Origin: an uncultured Alphaproteobacteria bacterium
Lineage (GTDB): Bacteria > Pseudomonadota > Alphaproteobacteria > UBA3830
Assembly: GCA_944390765.1 (NCBI GenBank)
Contig: CALXQM010000022.1
Coordinates: 1-54,853 of the forward strand
Direction: 5' to 3'
Length of the DNA stretch: 54,853 nt
Every line of letters starts with the position of its first letter. Positions within the stretch are counted from its first letter, which is position 1. Below are positions 19,520 to 27,742 of this stretch, one piece after another. The notes below the pieces were generated by a model. The model saw only the letters and a list, made by a program, of their open reading frames with translations. It searched no databases and had not been told where the DNA came from. The position numbers and the translations under genes were made by a program.

Positions 19520-20374
19520 ATGATTAGAGCTGAAAATAAGTGGAAATACAAAAGATTAATAAAAGATTTGATTTTTGTTATGATATGTATAGTTGTAGCA
19601 GTAATTTGTTTATTTCCTTTTTATTGGGCAATAGTGTCTTCTTTAAGAGATAGTGCTCATATATTTTCTACAGAGTTATGGCCAACACAGATAAGTTTCT
19701 CAAATTATAAGGAAGTAATTAGTGATAAGACATTTTTATGTTCATTTTGGAATTCTGCTATTATCGCAACGATGACAGCTTTAATATCTTTATTTGTATG
19801 TCTTTTTGCATCATATCCTTTAGCACGACATCAATTTCACGGACGTAAAAGGGTTCTTATGCTAGCGTTAAGTGTAACTACATTGCCTCAAGTCGCTGTA
19901 TTATCAGGAATGTTTGAGTTGATTCGTATTTTGGATATATACAATGAAAAATCGGCATTAATTCTCTCTTATATGATTATAACTGTACCATTTACATTAT
20001 GGACTATGACAAATTTTATGAATAGCATTCCTAAAGATATAGAAGAAGCCGCAATTATGGATGGAGCGAGTCAAAGTACTATTTTAATAAAAGTGTTTTT
20101 ACCTATATTATCTCCAGCGATTGTTACTACTGGTTTGTTAGCTTTTATTGCGGCTTGGAATGAGTTTCTTTTTGCTTTAACTTTTACTCTTACGAATCAA
20201 GCTAGAACAGTTCCTGTCGCCTTGGCTCTTTTTAGTGGAGCAAGTCAACATGAAGTCCCATATGGCTTAATTATGGCAGCAAGTGTGTTAGTAACTTTAC
20301 CTTTAGTAATTCTGGTAGTCATCTTTCAGAGAAGGATTATCTCCGGACTTACTGCTGGCTCTGTAAAAGGATAA
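19520..20374 (+). CDS. Sugar ABC transporter permease (MalG/ThuG type)
   Basis: The 284-residue protein has six membrane segments and the EAA loop EEAAIMDGASQSTILIKVFLPILSP, and ends with IFQRRIISGLTAGSVKG, the standard MalG-family tail. It is the second half of the channel. The expected ATPase gene (ThuK/UgpC type) does not follow; the next gene is a broken SPFH gene. The transporter must borrow a shared ATPase encoded elsewhere or be inactive. Confidence 0.94.
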   Translation: MIRAENKWKYKRLIKDLIFVMICIVVAVICLFPFYWAIVSSLRDSAHIFSTELWPTQISFSNYKEVISDKTFLCSFWNSAIIATMTALISLFVCLFASYPLARHQFHGRKRVLMLALSVTTLPQVAVLSGMFELIRILDIYNEKSALILSYMIITVPFTLWTMTNFMNSIPKDIEEAAIMDGASQSTILIKVFLPILSPAIVTTGLLAFIAAWNEFLFALTFTLTNQARTVPVALALFSGASQHEVPYGLIMAASVLVTLPLVILVVIFQRRIISGLTAGSVKG

Positions 20375-20451
20375 TCTGTCTATATTTATTCACATTTACT
20401 ATATATTTATATTTGTTATGGTATAGATAAAAAATACAACAGGAGCGTATA

Positions 20452-21351
20452 ATGATAGAATTTTCTTTCGTTTTATTATTAATATTTTTAATTTTACTAT
20501 TTAATGCTTTTTTTATAGTACAACAACAAAGTTGTGCTATTATAGAAAGACTCGGTAAATTTCATCGTATTGCTAGACCAGGATTAGGAGTACTAATTCC
20601 TTTTATTGATCATATTTTTACTAGATTATCATTACGTATTAGTCAGTTAAACGTTTCAGTTGAGACAAAAACAATTCGTAAATGTTGTGGTTTCTGTTCA
20701 ATATCAGGTATTGAATGATAAAGTTTATGAAGCCTGTTATATGCTACAAGATCCAGAAAATCAAATTAAAGCTTTCGTTTTTGATTTAGTTAGAGCACAG
20801 GTTCCCAAACTTATCTTAGATGATGTATTTTCAAAAAAAGATGATATAGCCAATGCAGTAAAAGCAGAATTAGAAGTGCCTATGAGTCATTTGGATATGG
20901 AATAATAAAAGCATTAGTGACGGATATAAATCCTGATTCTAATGTAAAATCCGCTATGAATGAAATTAATACAGCGCAAAGGCTTAGAATTGCTGCTTCA
21001 GAAAAAGGTGAAGCAGATAAAATTTTAAAAATAAAGCAAGCCGAAGCAGAAGCAGAAGCAAGTATACTACATGGTAAAGGTATTGCTGGACAAAGACAAG
21101 CTATTATAGAAGGTTTAGGTCAATCAGTTGATGAATTTATAAAGCAAATTCCTGGTGCTCAAGCTTCTCATGTCATGGATATGGTTTTAATGATTCAATA
21201 TATAGATACCTTAAAAGAAATTGGCACTAATTCTCAATCTAATGTAGTATTCGTACCTCATTCACCTGGAAATGTAGGGGATTTAGCCTCCCAAATTCGA
21301 GAAACAATTTTTGCGAGCAAAAATATAAAACAATCTCAAAAAATAAAATAA
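20452..21351 (+). pseudogene. SPFH/band-7 (stomatin, QmcA-like) gene with two frameshifts
   Basis: Three pieces in frames 1, 2 and 1 together encode one QmcA-like protein. The N-terminal membrane segment and QQQSCAIIERLGKFHRI lie in 20452-20700. The middle (FVNVVVSVQYQV to ELEVPMSHL) runs from about 20690 to 20890. The C-terminus (GYGIIKALVTDINPD to the end) runs from about 20895 to 21351. The breaks are near 20690, where a few codons of the expected ETKT-DN-V-FV junction are missing, and near 20893. The two shifts compensate. SPFH proteins organise membrane microdomains with FtsH. The gene is either decayed or carries two assembly errors; all three pieces remain well conserved. Confidence 0.8.
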
Positions 21352-21593
21352 TAATGGTATAAGTAGTAGATATCTCACGAAAGTCGAAATTTCCGCCTTA
21401 TGTCATTATATAAGTGAGTGAAACGAGTTTAAGAATCTAACATTCTTATATACATTTAATATCACACAATGAATTAACACATCACTAACTCAGATTGTGT
21501 TTCTCACTTTTTCATACCTTTTGCTATACTCTTCGTAATAGGTTTAATATTTTTTTAGTAGCAAGTATAAAGTTTACTTGCTACCTTTTATTT

Positions 21594-21968
21594 TTAAATT
21601 AGTTCAGCATCTTTCAAACCGAAATTTTCAAGAGAATTTAATTTTGCTTGAACGCATATGAATTGTAGTTCACTATTTCCTGTATTTACAATAGTTCTTA
21701 CTCCTTCAGGTAAAACTTTTATACAATCACCTTCATTAACTTTTATATCATTTTGATCGACTGTAAGCAGACCTTCTCCCTTTATAAATATATATATTTC
21801 TTCATTTTGTTTGTGCTTATGATTAAAAGGAGACCTATGATTTTGAGGTAAACAGTTAATTGAAATTTCACATGAAGTTAAATGTAATTTATCATGTAAA
21901 AAAGACTTTCCATTTTCAAAATTTATAATATCTGCTAATTTTCCAAGTTTGATTTTCTCATAATTCAT
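21594..21968 (-). CDS. Cupin-domain protein
   Basis: The 124-residue single-domain protein has cupin motif 1 with metal ligands H50, H52 and E57 (NHKHKQNEEIYIFIKGEG) and a second half ending VNTGNSELQFICVQA. Small cupins of this type bind a metal and often detoxify or sense small molecules; the substrate is unknown. It is divergently transcribed from an HxlR regulator 113 bases away, which makes it the likely target of that regulator. Confidence 0.9.
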   Translation of the reverse strand: MNYEKIKLGKLADIINFENGKSFLHDKLHLTSCEISINCLPQNHRSPFNHKHKQNEEIYIFIKGEGLLTVDQNDIKVNEGDCIKVLPEGVRTIVNTGNSELQFICVQAKLNSLENFGLKDAELI

Positions 21969-22081
21969 GATAATACCTTTAATTAATAACAGTATAAACT
22001 TTATATTTACATGATTTTTTTGTAAATTACTTACTTTTTAGTAACTATTTTTTATTTTATTATTATGTTATCATTAAAATT

Positions 22082-22405
22082 ATGTCCAAAGTACATGATT
22101 TAGAAAATTGTCCAGTTGCAGTAACAGTTAATTTGATAGGAAATAAGTGGAAACTGTTGATATTAAGAAATTTATTTAAAAAATCTTATAGATTTAATGA
22201 ATTAAAAAAATCATTAAAAGAAGTAAGTGCAAAAGTTTTGACTCAAAATTTGAAAGAAATGGTATCCAGTGGAATTATAGATAAAATATATTATGATGAA
22301 AAAATTTTGCACACAGAATATAAATTAACAAAATTGGGGGAAAGCATGTATCCTATTATAAAAACTTTGGAAGACTGGGGAATTCAATATTCAAAATCAA
22401 AATAA
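22082..22405 (+). CDS. HxlR-family transcriptional regulator
   Basis: The 107-residue winged-helix protein has the family pattern ENCPVAVTVNLIGNKWKLLILRNL and FNELKKSLKEVSAKVLTQNLKEM. The Cys at residue 10 sits where HxlR members such as YodB and HypR carry a redox-sensing cysteine. It is divergent from the cupin gene and probably controls it in response to reactive electrophiles (inference). Its last 22 bases overlap the end of a convergent phage-type gene, so the boundary of the prophage lies close by. Confidence 0.92.
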   Translation: MSKVHDLENCPVAVTVNLIGNKWKLLILRNLFKKSYRFNELKKSLKEVSAKVLTQNLKEMVSSGIIDKIYYDEKILHTEYKLTKLGESMYPIIKTLEDWGIQYSKSK

Positions 22406-23106
22406 GTGGAAAATCTGTATTTTACATAATCCAAATTATTTTTATTTAAATTTAAATTTTTCAACTCTAATTTTTCTAACCATTTGTTTATATTAACAAA
22501 TTTAAGCAAATATCTTAAATACCCCAGCGGAGATTTTATCAAACCTCGTGTTTTGGCTGTAACATACTCCTTCCATTTCTCCAATGTCTTGAATTTTTGT
22601 TTAAAAGTTGCATAAAAATACCGTCCCATCCATTTTTCAAAGGCAATGTTTGAGTGCAAAATTTCGTTAAAAATTTTTAACATATCCTGATTCGTGGTAT
22701 TTTTTGGTTTTTTGGACTGAGAATTTTTAACCTGTTTTCCATTTTTTTTGTTTTTCGAAAATTCATCACTAGATGATTTATTTGATTTTTTAATATTATT
22801 CGATTTTAATCGGATAATATTATTAGGATTTTTCCGATCTGGAAACTTGGTTCCTTTATTAAATACCCTAGTTTCTAATGGTTTTGGGTTTTCATCCATT
22901 AAAAATTTTGTTGCGATAAATAACCTATAATGCCTGTGCATTCCATCCCTACAGCAAGCCTTATCAATAATAATGTATCCCTTATTTTCAAGATATTTAA
23001 GTCTCTTCGAGACTGTTCCTTTAGTTTCACAATTAAATATCAGTTTTAACCCATTAGCATTAGTGTCCCAATATGTTTTCTTCTTTTTAGAACACCAAAA
23101 TTCCAT
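22384..23106 (-). CDS. Probable phage replication or DNA-binding protein (winged helix); true start uncertain
   Basis: The product has a winged-helix-like N-terminus (KGTVSKRLKYLENKGYIIIDKACCRDG), a long basic low-complexity middle (about 95-140, rich in Lys, Asn and Ser), and a C-terminal region with FEKWMGRYFYATFKQKF. This resembles phage replication initiator layouts, but I recognise no precise family. The ATG at 23106 has no good ribosome site. The frame stays open upstream to the ERF stop codon and reads like protein (NIDKIFNILNILKKQLKNWVKAGIYD), so the real start is probably near 23240 or reached by a frameshift at the A9 run there. It is the last gene of the leftward early operon. Confidence 0.55.
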   Translation of the reverse strand: MEFWCSKKKKTYWDTNANGLKLIFNCETKGTVSKRLKYLENKGYIIIDKACCRDGMHRHYRLFIATKFLMDENPKPLETRVFNKGTKFPDRKNPNNIIRLKSNNIKKSNKSSSDEFSKNKKNGKQVKNSQSKKPKNTTNQDMLKIFNEILHSNIAFEKWMGRYFYATFKQKFKTLEKWKEYVTAKTRGLIKSPLGYLRYLLKFVNINKWLEKLELKNLNLNKNNLDYVKYRFSTYFDFEY

Positions 23107-23274
23107 TTCTTCAAAAAATTCAATAACTCGATATCTTATCGAATTATCATAAATCCCTGCTTTTACCCAATTTTTTAGTTGTTTTTTTAAAATGTTTAAG
23201 ATATTAAATATTTTATCTATATTGAATTGTTCATTTCCTTTTTTTTTAATATGGGGCGCCTCACCCCATATTTG

Positions 23275-23910
23275 TTAAGCTGCTAAAAACAGCCCCTTCT
23301 CGCTATTGAATACACAACCTAATTTTTTAGCTACTTCATTCAATGGGCGTTTCCAGTCGTTTGTTGCGTATGTTTTTAATTCTGAAAATGCTTTATTTAG
23401 GGAGACAATATCTTTGATTTCATTGATAATGACATCAAATGACCTTCTTTTAGGTAGAGAATCTACTATTTCATCAATATCCTCTACTTCTTTTTCAATA
23501 AATTGAGGTACAGCTCTCTTTTTTGACGGTTCTTTGTCAACTACAGCATCCAGCATATCCGCCTCGACAATCTCAAATGCCATCATATATAGGTATCGCC
23601 TCATATAGGTGATAACCGCTCCTATTCCTTGAATAGCCGTGCAACCTTTCATTTCAATTTTAGCAATTGGTGCAGTATAGTCTATTTTTTCCTCCGGTTT
23701 TTCTGCATTAATAAACTCCAAATGCGCCTCCTCTTGACTCATATTAAAACGAGAACATATCTTGTGTTTTTCTAATATGTCCAGAACATACGGTATAAAA
23801 TCACTCAACTCAAAATATGTAAACTTCGCAAATGGATTTCTCTCACTTTTTTTCATTTCTTTATTTTTCAATTCGCACCTTGCGATAGCCATTTTTTCAT
23901 ATATATTCAT
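23275..23910 (-). CDS. ERF-family single-strand annealing recombinase
   Basis: The 211-residue protein has the ERF signature: NPFAKFTYFELSDFIPYVLDILEKHKI near the start, and GIGAVITYMRRYLYMMAFEI followed by acidic residues. ERF proteins bind single-stranded DNA and anneal homologous strands, and serve phage recombination and genome circularisation. The ATG is preceded by GAGGAG. The gene lies in an early leftward operon after two cysteine-rich proteins and a small membrane protein, and is the clearest mark that the island's left arm is phage-derived. Confidence 0.9.
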   Translation of the reverse strand: MNIYEKMAIARCELKNKEMKKSERNPFAKFTYFELSDFIPYVLDILEKHKICSRFNMSQEEAHLEFINAEKPEEKIDYTAPIAKIEMKGCTAIQGIGAVITYMRRYLYMMAFEIVEADMLDAVVDKEPSKKRAVPQFIEKEVEDIDEIVDSLPKRRSFDVIINEIKDIVSLNKAFSELKTYATNDWKRPLNEVAKKLGCVFNSEKGLFLAA

Positions 23911-23924
23911 AATTTTCTCCTCAA

Positions 23925-24098
23925 TTACTCTTCTTTATTTTTCTTATTTTTTTTGTTTTGAAAGTATTTTTTATCCCTCTCCCTCAAGGTATCTATCCGT
24001 TTTTCAATTTTATATTCCTCCCAAAATTCGCGTATAAAATAAATTAAAAGTCCTAAACACATTAATCCTAATATATATAGATAATATCTTCCATCCAT
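23925..24098 (-). CDS. Small single-pass membrane protein of the early phage operon
   Basis: The start at 24098 is chosen because GGGAG lies 8 bases upstream, and the codon overlaps the stop of the preceding gene (TAATG). The 57-residue product begins MDGRYYLYILGLMCLGLLIY, one membrane segment, followed by a highly charged tail ending in Lys-Asn-Glu repeats. No family is recognised. Its place between DNA-metabolism genes suggests a phage accessory role. Confidence 0.65.
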   Translation of the reverse strand: MDGRYYLYILGLMCLGLLIYFIREFWEEYKIEKRIDTLRERDKKYFQNKKNKKNKEE

Positions 24099-24346
24099 TA
24101 TGCTATCTCCCTTCTTAACCATGAACTAATAGAATTGTATCTAGACCACCATGTGTATTCTGACACCTGATGTCCCTCCCAATAATAAGCTACATTGCTC
24201 TTATCTTCTGTCTTATAACAATGGTGGGAATTCACCAAGTTGTTAGAAAGACAACACATATAACAGTTGTCCAATTGATTCGACGCAACACAATCAACAC
24301 TGTCATTGCATTTAATGCAATCTATACATCTTATATTATTAGCCAT
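24098..24346 (-). CDS. Small cysteine-rich phage protein
   Basis: The 82-residue product begins MANNIRCIDCIKCNDSVDC and contains CYMCC, with cysteines spaced three apart in places. Its end, AYYWEGHQVSEYTWWSRY, is like SYIWEDKQLTRNEWFNKF in the preceding gene, so the two are paralogues or share a C-terminal module. The frames overlap by 8 bases, and the gene is coupled to the next by TAATG. Function is unknown; the Cys pattern suggests metal binding or a stacked beta-helix. Confidence 0.75.
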   Translation of the reverse strand: MANNIRCIDCIKCNDSVDCVASNQLDNCYMCCLSNNLVNSHHCYKTEDKSNVAYYWEGHQVSEYTWWSRYNSISSWLRREIA

Positions 24347-24920
24347 TGACTACCTTACCTTTCATGTTAGTATTAATAAAGTATTTATTTTCATTAACCT
24401 TCATTTGATTTATGAACAACTTGGCTATTGAGTTCGCTATCTCAATAGCTCTGTTCTGTTTAAGCTGTCCAAATTTGTTAAACCACTCATTTCTCGTTAA
24501 TTGCTTATCCTCCCATATATAAGATAAACCTTTCTTAGCTTCCCCTTCAGATTTAACTCCATAGCAATATCTGCAATTTTTAATGTCTTGACAATCTATA
24601 CATAAATAGCAGTCGTGACACATCAAGCAATCCTCGCACTTTGTACACCTGTGACAGGTGTCACAATCTTTGCACTCCTCACAATCTACACAACCATCCA
24701 TGTCGTGACTATTTTTGCACCTAAAACTGTCAACACAATTTCTAGAAGTTTCGCATCTATAATTCCGATTTTCGTCGAAATCTTCCTCTGTCGCGAACTC
24801 CAACTCTTCCTCTAACGTCATTTCTCTCCCTTCATTCCAATACATTTCTTCAACCGAGTCATAACCTTTCCTCTTTGCCTCATATTCATCAAAATCATAA
24901 TCTATTTCCCCTGATTCCAT
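24339..24920 (-). CDS. Phage protein with a twelve-fold Cys-X-X tripeptide repeat
   Basis: The 193-residue product has an acidic N-terminus (about 1-55), then cysteines at 56, 62 and 68. Next come twelve cysteines spaced exactly three residues apart from 77 to 110 (CVDCEECKDCDTC and onward), then two more at 116 and 119. The tail shares a YxWE-K/HQ-W module with the next gene. A strict C-X-X register suggests a beta-helical stack or a poly-zinc scaffold; I know no assigned function. A perfect AAGGAGG ribosome site precedes it, and it heads the leftward early operon that includes the ERF recombinase. Confidence 0.85.
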   Translation of the reverse strand: MESGEIDYDFDEYEAKRKGYDSVEEMYWNEGREMTLEEELEFATEEDFDENRNYRCETSRNCVDSFRCKNSHDMDGCVDCEECKDCDTCHRCTKCEDCLMCHDCYLCIDCQDIKNCRYCYGVKSEGEAKKGLSYIWEDKQLTRNEWFNKFGQLKQNRAIEIANSIAKLFINQMKVNENKYFINTNMKGKVVNG

Positions 24921-24947
24921 TTTTAACCTCCTTTATTTAACTTATCT

Positions 24948-24987
24948 AAACTTTAACAAACTTTAAATTATTTGTAAATAGTTAAAG
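24948..24987. promoter_or_regulatory. Divergent control region with repeated operator-like motif
   Basis: AAACTTTAA occurs at 24948-24956 and again at 24958-24966, a 10-bp phase that puts both on one face of the helix. The inverted form GTTAAAG follows at 24981-24987. The region separates the leftward early operon from the rightward HTH gene, so it is a likely repressor-binding site. Confidence 0.4.
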
Positions 24988-25541
24988 GTAAATATTTTTA
25001 ATAAAAAGTTCTTGTATTTTTTGATAAAAACATATAAATTGTTATAACTATGTATAAATAGGTGTAATTTGGAAAATTTAGAAGAATATATTAACGCTAA
25101 CAATCTTTGTAAAATGCTTGATATTAGCCGAGTAACTCTCAATACATGGTTGAAAGAAGAAAAATTAAATTTTCCCAGACCTATTAAAATTTTTCGCAAA
25201 CTTCTCTGGAAGAAATCCGAAATCGAAGAATACCTCGAAAAATCCCGCAAATCCTGATTGAGGGAGGACGGGGCTTGCGCCCCTGTTTTTAGATCGTTTA
25301 TATTTTTAATCAGTAGTAGTTTTAATATATGAAGAATTTTCTCTTTATTATAACCAGTTTCTTCCCCATTGACAATACCATAGGCTAGAGTTTTTAGCCC
25401 TAGCCACCTGAGGTGAGATTTATTAAATGAAAAAATTTGAGATCTTAATAGCTTCAGCATATCCATTTTGCTACTCTTTTTCAAGTCCTTCTCCTCCAAT
25501 TCTATCATTTTTGTTTTATCTAATACTAATTGCCTGTTCAT
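24963..25541 (-). CDS. Phage accessory gene, probably truncated, reading through into the antisense of the HTH gene
   Basis: Translation from the ATG at 25541, which overlaps the stop of the small upstream gene (TAATG), gives a credible start, MNRQLVLDKTKMIELEEKDLKK, then a helical segment that reads as coding down to about 25310. Beyond that the frame runs through a terminator hairpin and then along the antisense strand of the HTH gene at 25069-25257, which is unlikely to be native protein. The original 3' end was probably lost when the HTH gene arrived. No family recognised. Confidence 0.4.
   Translation of the reverse strand: MNRQLVLDKTKMIELEEKDLKKSSKMDMLKLLRSQIFSFNKSHLRWLGLKTLAYGIVNGEETGYNKEKILHILKLLLIKNINDLKTGAQAPSSLNQDLRDFSRYSSISDFFQRSLRKILIGLGKFNFSSFNHVLRVTRLISSILQRLLALIYSSKFSKLHLFIHSYNNLYVFIKKYKNFLLKIFTFNYLQII
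25069..25257 (+). CDS. AlpA/excisionase-like HTH protein
   Basis: The 62-residue product begins with TTG, preceded by AGGTG at 6-7 bases. It has an HTH_17-type domain: NANNLCKMLDISRVTLNTWLKEEKLNFPRPIKI, then WKKSEIEEYLEKSRKS. Such proteins are phage excisionases or AlpA-like regulators. Its 3' end (25218-25241) is nearly identical to that of a second HTH gene at 25872 and is part of a repeat family in this region. A rho-independent terminator follows. Confidence 0.8.
   Translation: MENLEEYINANNLCKMLDISRVTLNTWLKEEKLNFPRPIKIFRKLLWKKSEIEEYLEKSRKS
25270..25290 (+). terminator. Rho-independent terminator of the first HTH gene
   Basis: GGGGC (25270-25274), loop TTGC, GCCCC (25279-25283), then TGTTTTT. 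Confidence 0.85.
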
Positions 25542-25714
25542 TATTTTCTCCACAAAATCTGATTTTTAGAAATATTAAAAATTGCTCGGATAAAACCGCT
25601 ATTAATAACATCTAAGCCTAAAACGTACTCAACTACGCCTTTATAATTCCTCGCAGTGAAAAGCTCCAATACCACCTTTTCTGCCTCCGTCATTGCTAGT
25701 CCGTATCTATACAT
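25541..25714 (-). CDS. Small phage protein (57 residues), unknown function
   Basis: A short gene with a good AAGGAG ribosome site and ATG at 25714. The product begins MYRYGLAMTEAEKVVLELFT and ends NISKNQILWRK. It looks like a small globular helical protein. The stop overlaps the next ATG (TAATG), giving a two-gene operon that runs leftward, divergent from the second HTH gene. No family recognised. Confidence 0.6.
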   Translation of the reverse strand: MYRYGLAMTEAEKVVLELFTARNYKGVVEYVLGLDVINSGFIRAIFNISKNQILWRK

Positions 25715-25732
25715 GTCGTGTCTCCTTAAACT

Positions 25733-25780
25733 AAATATAACGTTTTATAACACTTACAATTATTTTATAACTTATTATAA
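25733..25780. promoter_or_regulatory. Divergent regulatory region with TTTTATAAC direct repeats
   Basis: TTTTATAAC occurs at 25743-25751 and 25762-25770, with related ATATAAC just upstream and ATTATAAAC just downstream. The repeats lie 19 bp apart between the leftward 57-residue gene and the rightward HTH-RhuM operon, where an operator would be expected. The remaining stretch to 25859 is nearly pure A/T. Confidence 0.4.
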
Positions 25781-25871
25781 ACAATTATGTCAAGCTATAT
25801 TTTATTATTTTTTATTATTTTTTTTTATAAAATGTTATGATATTATATGTTGTTGTTAATTGGATGCTGAT

Positions 25872-26048
25872 ATGACAGAGCTTTTAGATCAAAAAGAATT
25901 AGGTGAATTTTTAGGAGTGTCTAAATTTATTATATGGCAGTTACAAAAAAAAGAAGATTTCCCAAAACCTGTTAAAATTATGTCTAAAAAAAAGTGGAAG
26001 AAAAGCGAAATCGAAGAGTACCTCGAAAAGACTAGAGAGAAAGCATGA
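25872..26048 (+). CDS. AlpA-like HTH protein, second copy
   Basis: The product MTELLDQKELGEFLGVSKF is an HTH_17-type DNA-binding domain, with the conserved tail WKKSEIEEYLEKTREKA. An in-frame TTG at 25860 is an alternative start; neither has a strong ribosome site. Its stop overlaps the ATG of the RhuM gene (ATGA), so the two are coupled. The last 36 bases are repeated at 28151-28190 with one mismatch, which marks it as a recombination point in the island. Confidence 0.75.
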   Translation: MTELLDQKELGEFLGVSKFIIWQLQKKEDFPKPVKIMSKKKWKKSEIEEYLEKTREKA

Positions 26049-26052
26049 AAGA
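26013..26052 (+). repeat. Direct repeat, left copy (HTH 3' end and ATGA junction)
   Basis: Forty bases match 28151-28190 with one mismatch. The unit spans the last codons of the HTH gene and the ATGA overlap with the next start codon. The first 17 bases of this unit are also close to 25225-25241 in the first HTH gene. Confidence 0.9.
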
Positions 26053-27079
26053 GTTTCAATTTTTGATTTATAAAACAGCAGATGAAGATGTTACTATTAA
26101 TGCAATTATTAAAGATGAGACTATTTGGTTGACTCAAAAAGCTATGGGAGAGTTGTTTGGAGTACAATCACCGGCTATTAACAAGCATTTAATCAATATA
26201 TACAAAGAAGGTGAACTCAATCAAAAAGCAACTATTTCCATTTTGGAAATAGTTCAAAAAGAGGGTAACCGAAATGTAAAACGTCAACAAACATTTTATA
26301 ACTTAGATGCCATAATATCAGTAGGTTATCGAGTTAATTCAAGAAGAGCAACACAATTTCGAATATGGGCGACTAATGTTTTAAAAGAATATATTAAAAA
26401 AGGATTTATTCTTGACGATGAACGCTTAAAACAAGGAAAAACGACTTTTGGTAAAGATTATTTTAAAGAATTACTCGAGAGAGTTCGTTCCATTAGAGCA
26501 AGCGAGCGCAGAATTTGGCAACAAATTACGGATATTTTCGCAGAATGTAGCATAGATTATGATAGAAATTCCAAAATTACAAAAGAGTTTTATGCAACTG
26601 TTCAGAATAAGTTTCACTACGCTATTACTAAACAGACTGCAGCTGAAATTATATATTGTCATGCAAATTACAATAAAGAGCATATGGGATTATCTACATG
26701 GAAGAATGCGCCTGAAGGTCGAATATTAAAATCTGATGCATTGATTGCGAAAAATTATCTTGATGAAAAGGATATTAAACGTTTAGAAAGAGCGGTTACA
26801 GGATATTTTGATTATATAGAGGGCTTGATAGAAGATGGACACACTTTCTCTATGGAAGAATTTTCGAGAAGTGTTAATGAATTTCTAGCCTTCAGACGTT
26901 ACGATATTTTACAAAATAAAGGTAAAATTTCAATGAAAATGGCAAAAAATAAAGCTAGTTTAGAATATGATAAATTTAATAAAACACAAAAAATTGAATC
27001 TGATTTTGATAAAGAAATCAAAAAATTCATAAACAAATCCGACATAGAAGAATATTTAAAGCAAAAAGTGAAGGAATAA
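26045..27079 (+). CDS. RhuM-family (virulence RhuM) protein
   Basis: The 344-residue product has the RhuM layout: a DNA-binding-like N-terminus (ETIWLTQKAMGELFGVQSPAINKHL), a KilA-N/antirepressor-like stretch (FYNLDAIISVGYRVNSRRATQFRIWATNVLKEYI) and a long helical C-terminus. RhuM proteins are widespread on mobile elements and are linked to defence and addiction modules; biochemical function is not settled. The start overlaps the HTH stop by ATGA. Its own 3' end (27035-27051) shares 17 identical bases with the second repeat at 28139-28155. Confidence 0.9.
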   Translation: MKEFQFLIYKTADEDVTINAIIKDETIWLTQKAMGELFGVQSPAINKHLINIYKEGELNQKATISILEIVQKEGNRNVKRQQTFYNLDAIISVGYRVNSRRATQFRIWATNVLKEYIKKGFILDDERLKQGKTTFGKDYFKELLERVRSIRASERRIWQQITDIFAECSIDYDRNSKITKEFYATVQNKFHYAITKQTAAEIIYCHANYNKEHMGLSTWKNAPEGRILKSDALIAKNYLDEKDIKRLERAVTGYFDYIEGLIEDGHTFSMEEFSRSVNEFLAFRRYDILQNKGKISMKMAKNKASLEYDKFNKTQKIESDFDKEIKKFINKSDIEEYLKQKVKE

Positions 27080-27127
27080 TTAAATATGGAGATATATAAT
27101 AGGTTAGTTGTTAAACAAAGGATTTAA

Positions 27128-27742
27128 ATGGAGAAGATTTCGATAAGAAAAATATTGCAGATACTTTATTACATTCAAAGTCACAGCAGAAATGAGCGAA
27201 ACAAGTACGCCTATATGTATTTATTGAAAATGATGTATTTTGCGGATAGACACCATTTAAGACATTATGGGTTAACAATTTCTTCTGATAAGTATAAAGC
27301 TATGCAATATGGACCGGTTGCAAGTGGTACCTGGGATATAATTAAAAAAAAGATGCCTAAGAACGCAAATAGTGCTGAATTAGAGTTATTACATGGAAAT
27401 ATAACAGATATAGATGAATATGATGTTACTATAGAACAACAGGCAGAAGATGAATTGTCTGAGAGTTGTAAAAATAGTTTAGATTTTTCATTGAAACATT
27501 TTGCAAAATTTAATCAGTTTGAATTAAGCAATATTTCTCATGTTTATCCAGAATGGTCTAAACACAAAGAAAAAATAATGAGAGAAAAAAGATATTGTAA
27601 TATATCACTAGCAGATTTTTTTAGCGATCCTGAAGATATTTCATATTTGCTACAGAAAGGTATATCAAAAGATCCATTTGAGGAAAATGATAAAAATTTC
27701 TTACATCTTTTAAAAGAGGGATTTTGTGAAGTTACCTGCTGA
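27128..27742 (+). CDS. Panacea-domain (SocA/DUF4065) antitoxin-like protein
   Basis: The 204-residue product begins MEKISIRKILQILYYIQSH and contains LLKMMYFADRHHLRHYGLTI and KAMQYGPVASGTWDII, the classic Panacea/DUF4065 signature. PanA antitoxins neutralise many unrelated toxins through this shared fold. AAAGGA precedes the ATG. The next gene overlaps its 3' end by 17 bases and is the expected cognate toxin. Together with RhuM it forms an addiction or defence cassette bounded by direct repeats. Confidence 0.88.
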   Translation: MEKISIRKILQILYYIQSHSRNERNKYAYMYLLKMMYFADRHHLRHYGLTISSDKYKAMQYGPVASGTWDIIKKKMPKNANSAELELLHGNITDIDEYDVTIEQQAEDELSESCKNSLDFSLKHFAKFNQFELSNISHVYPEWSKHKEKIMREKRYCNISLADFFSDPEDISYLLQKGISKDPFEENDKNFLHLLKEGFCEVTC

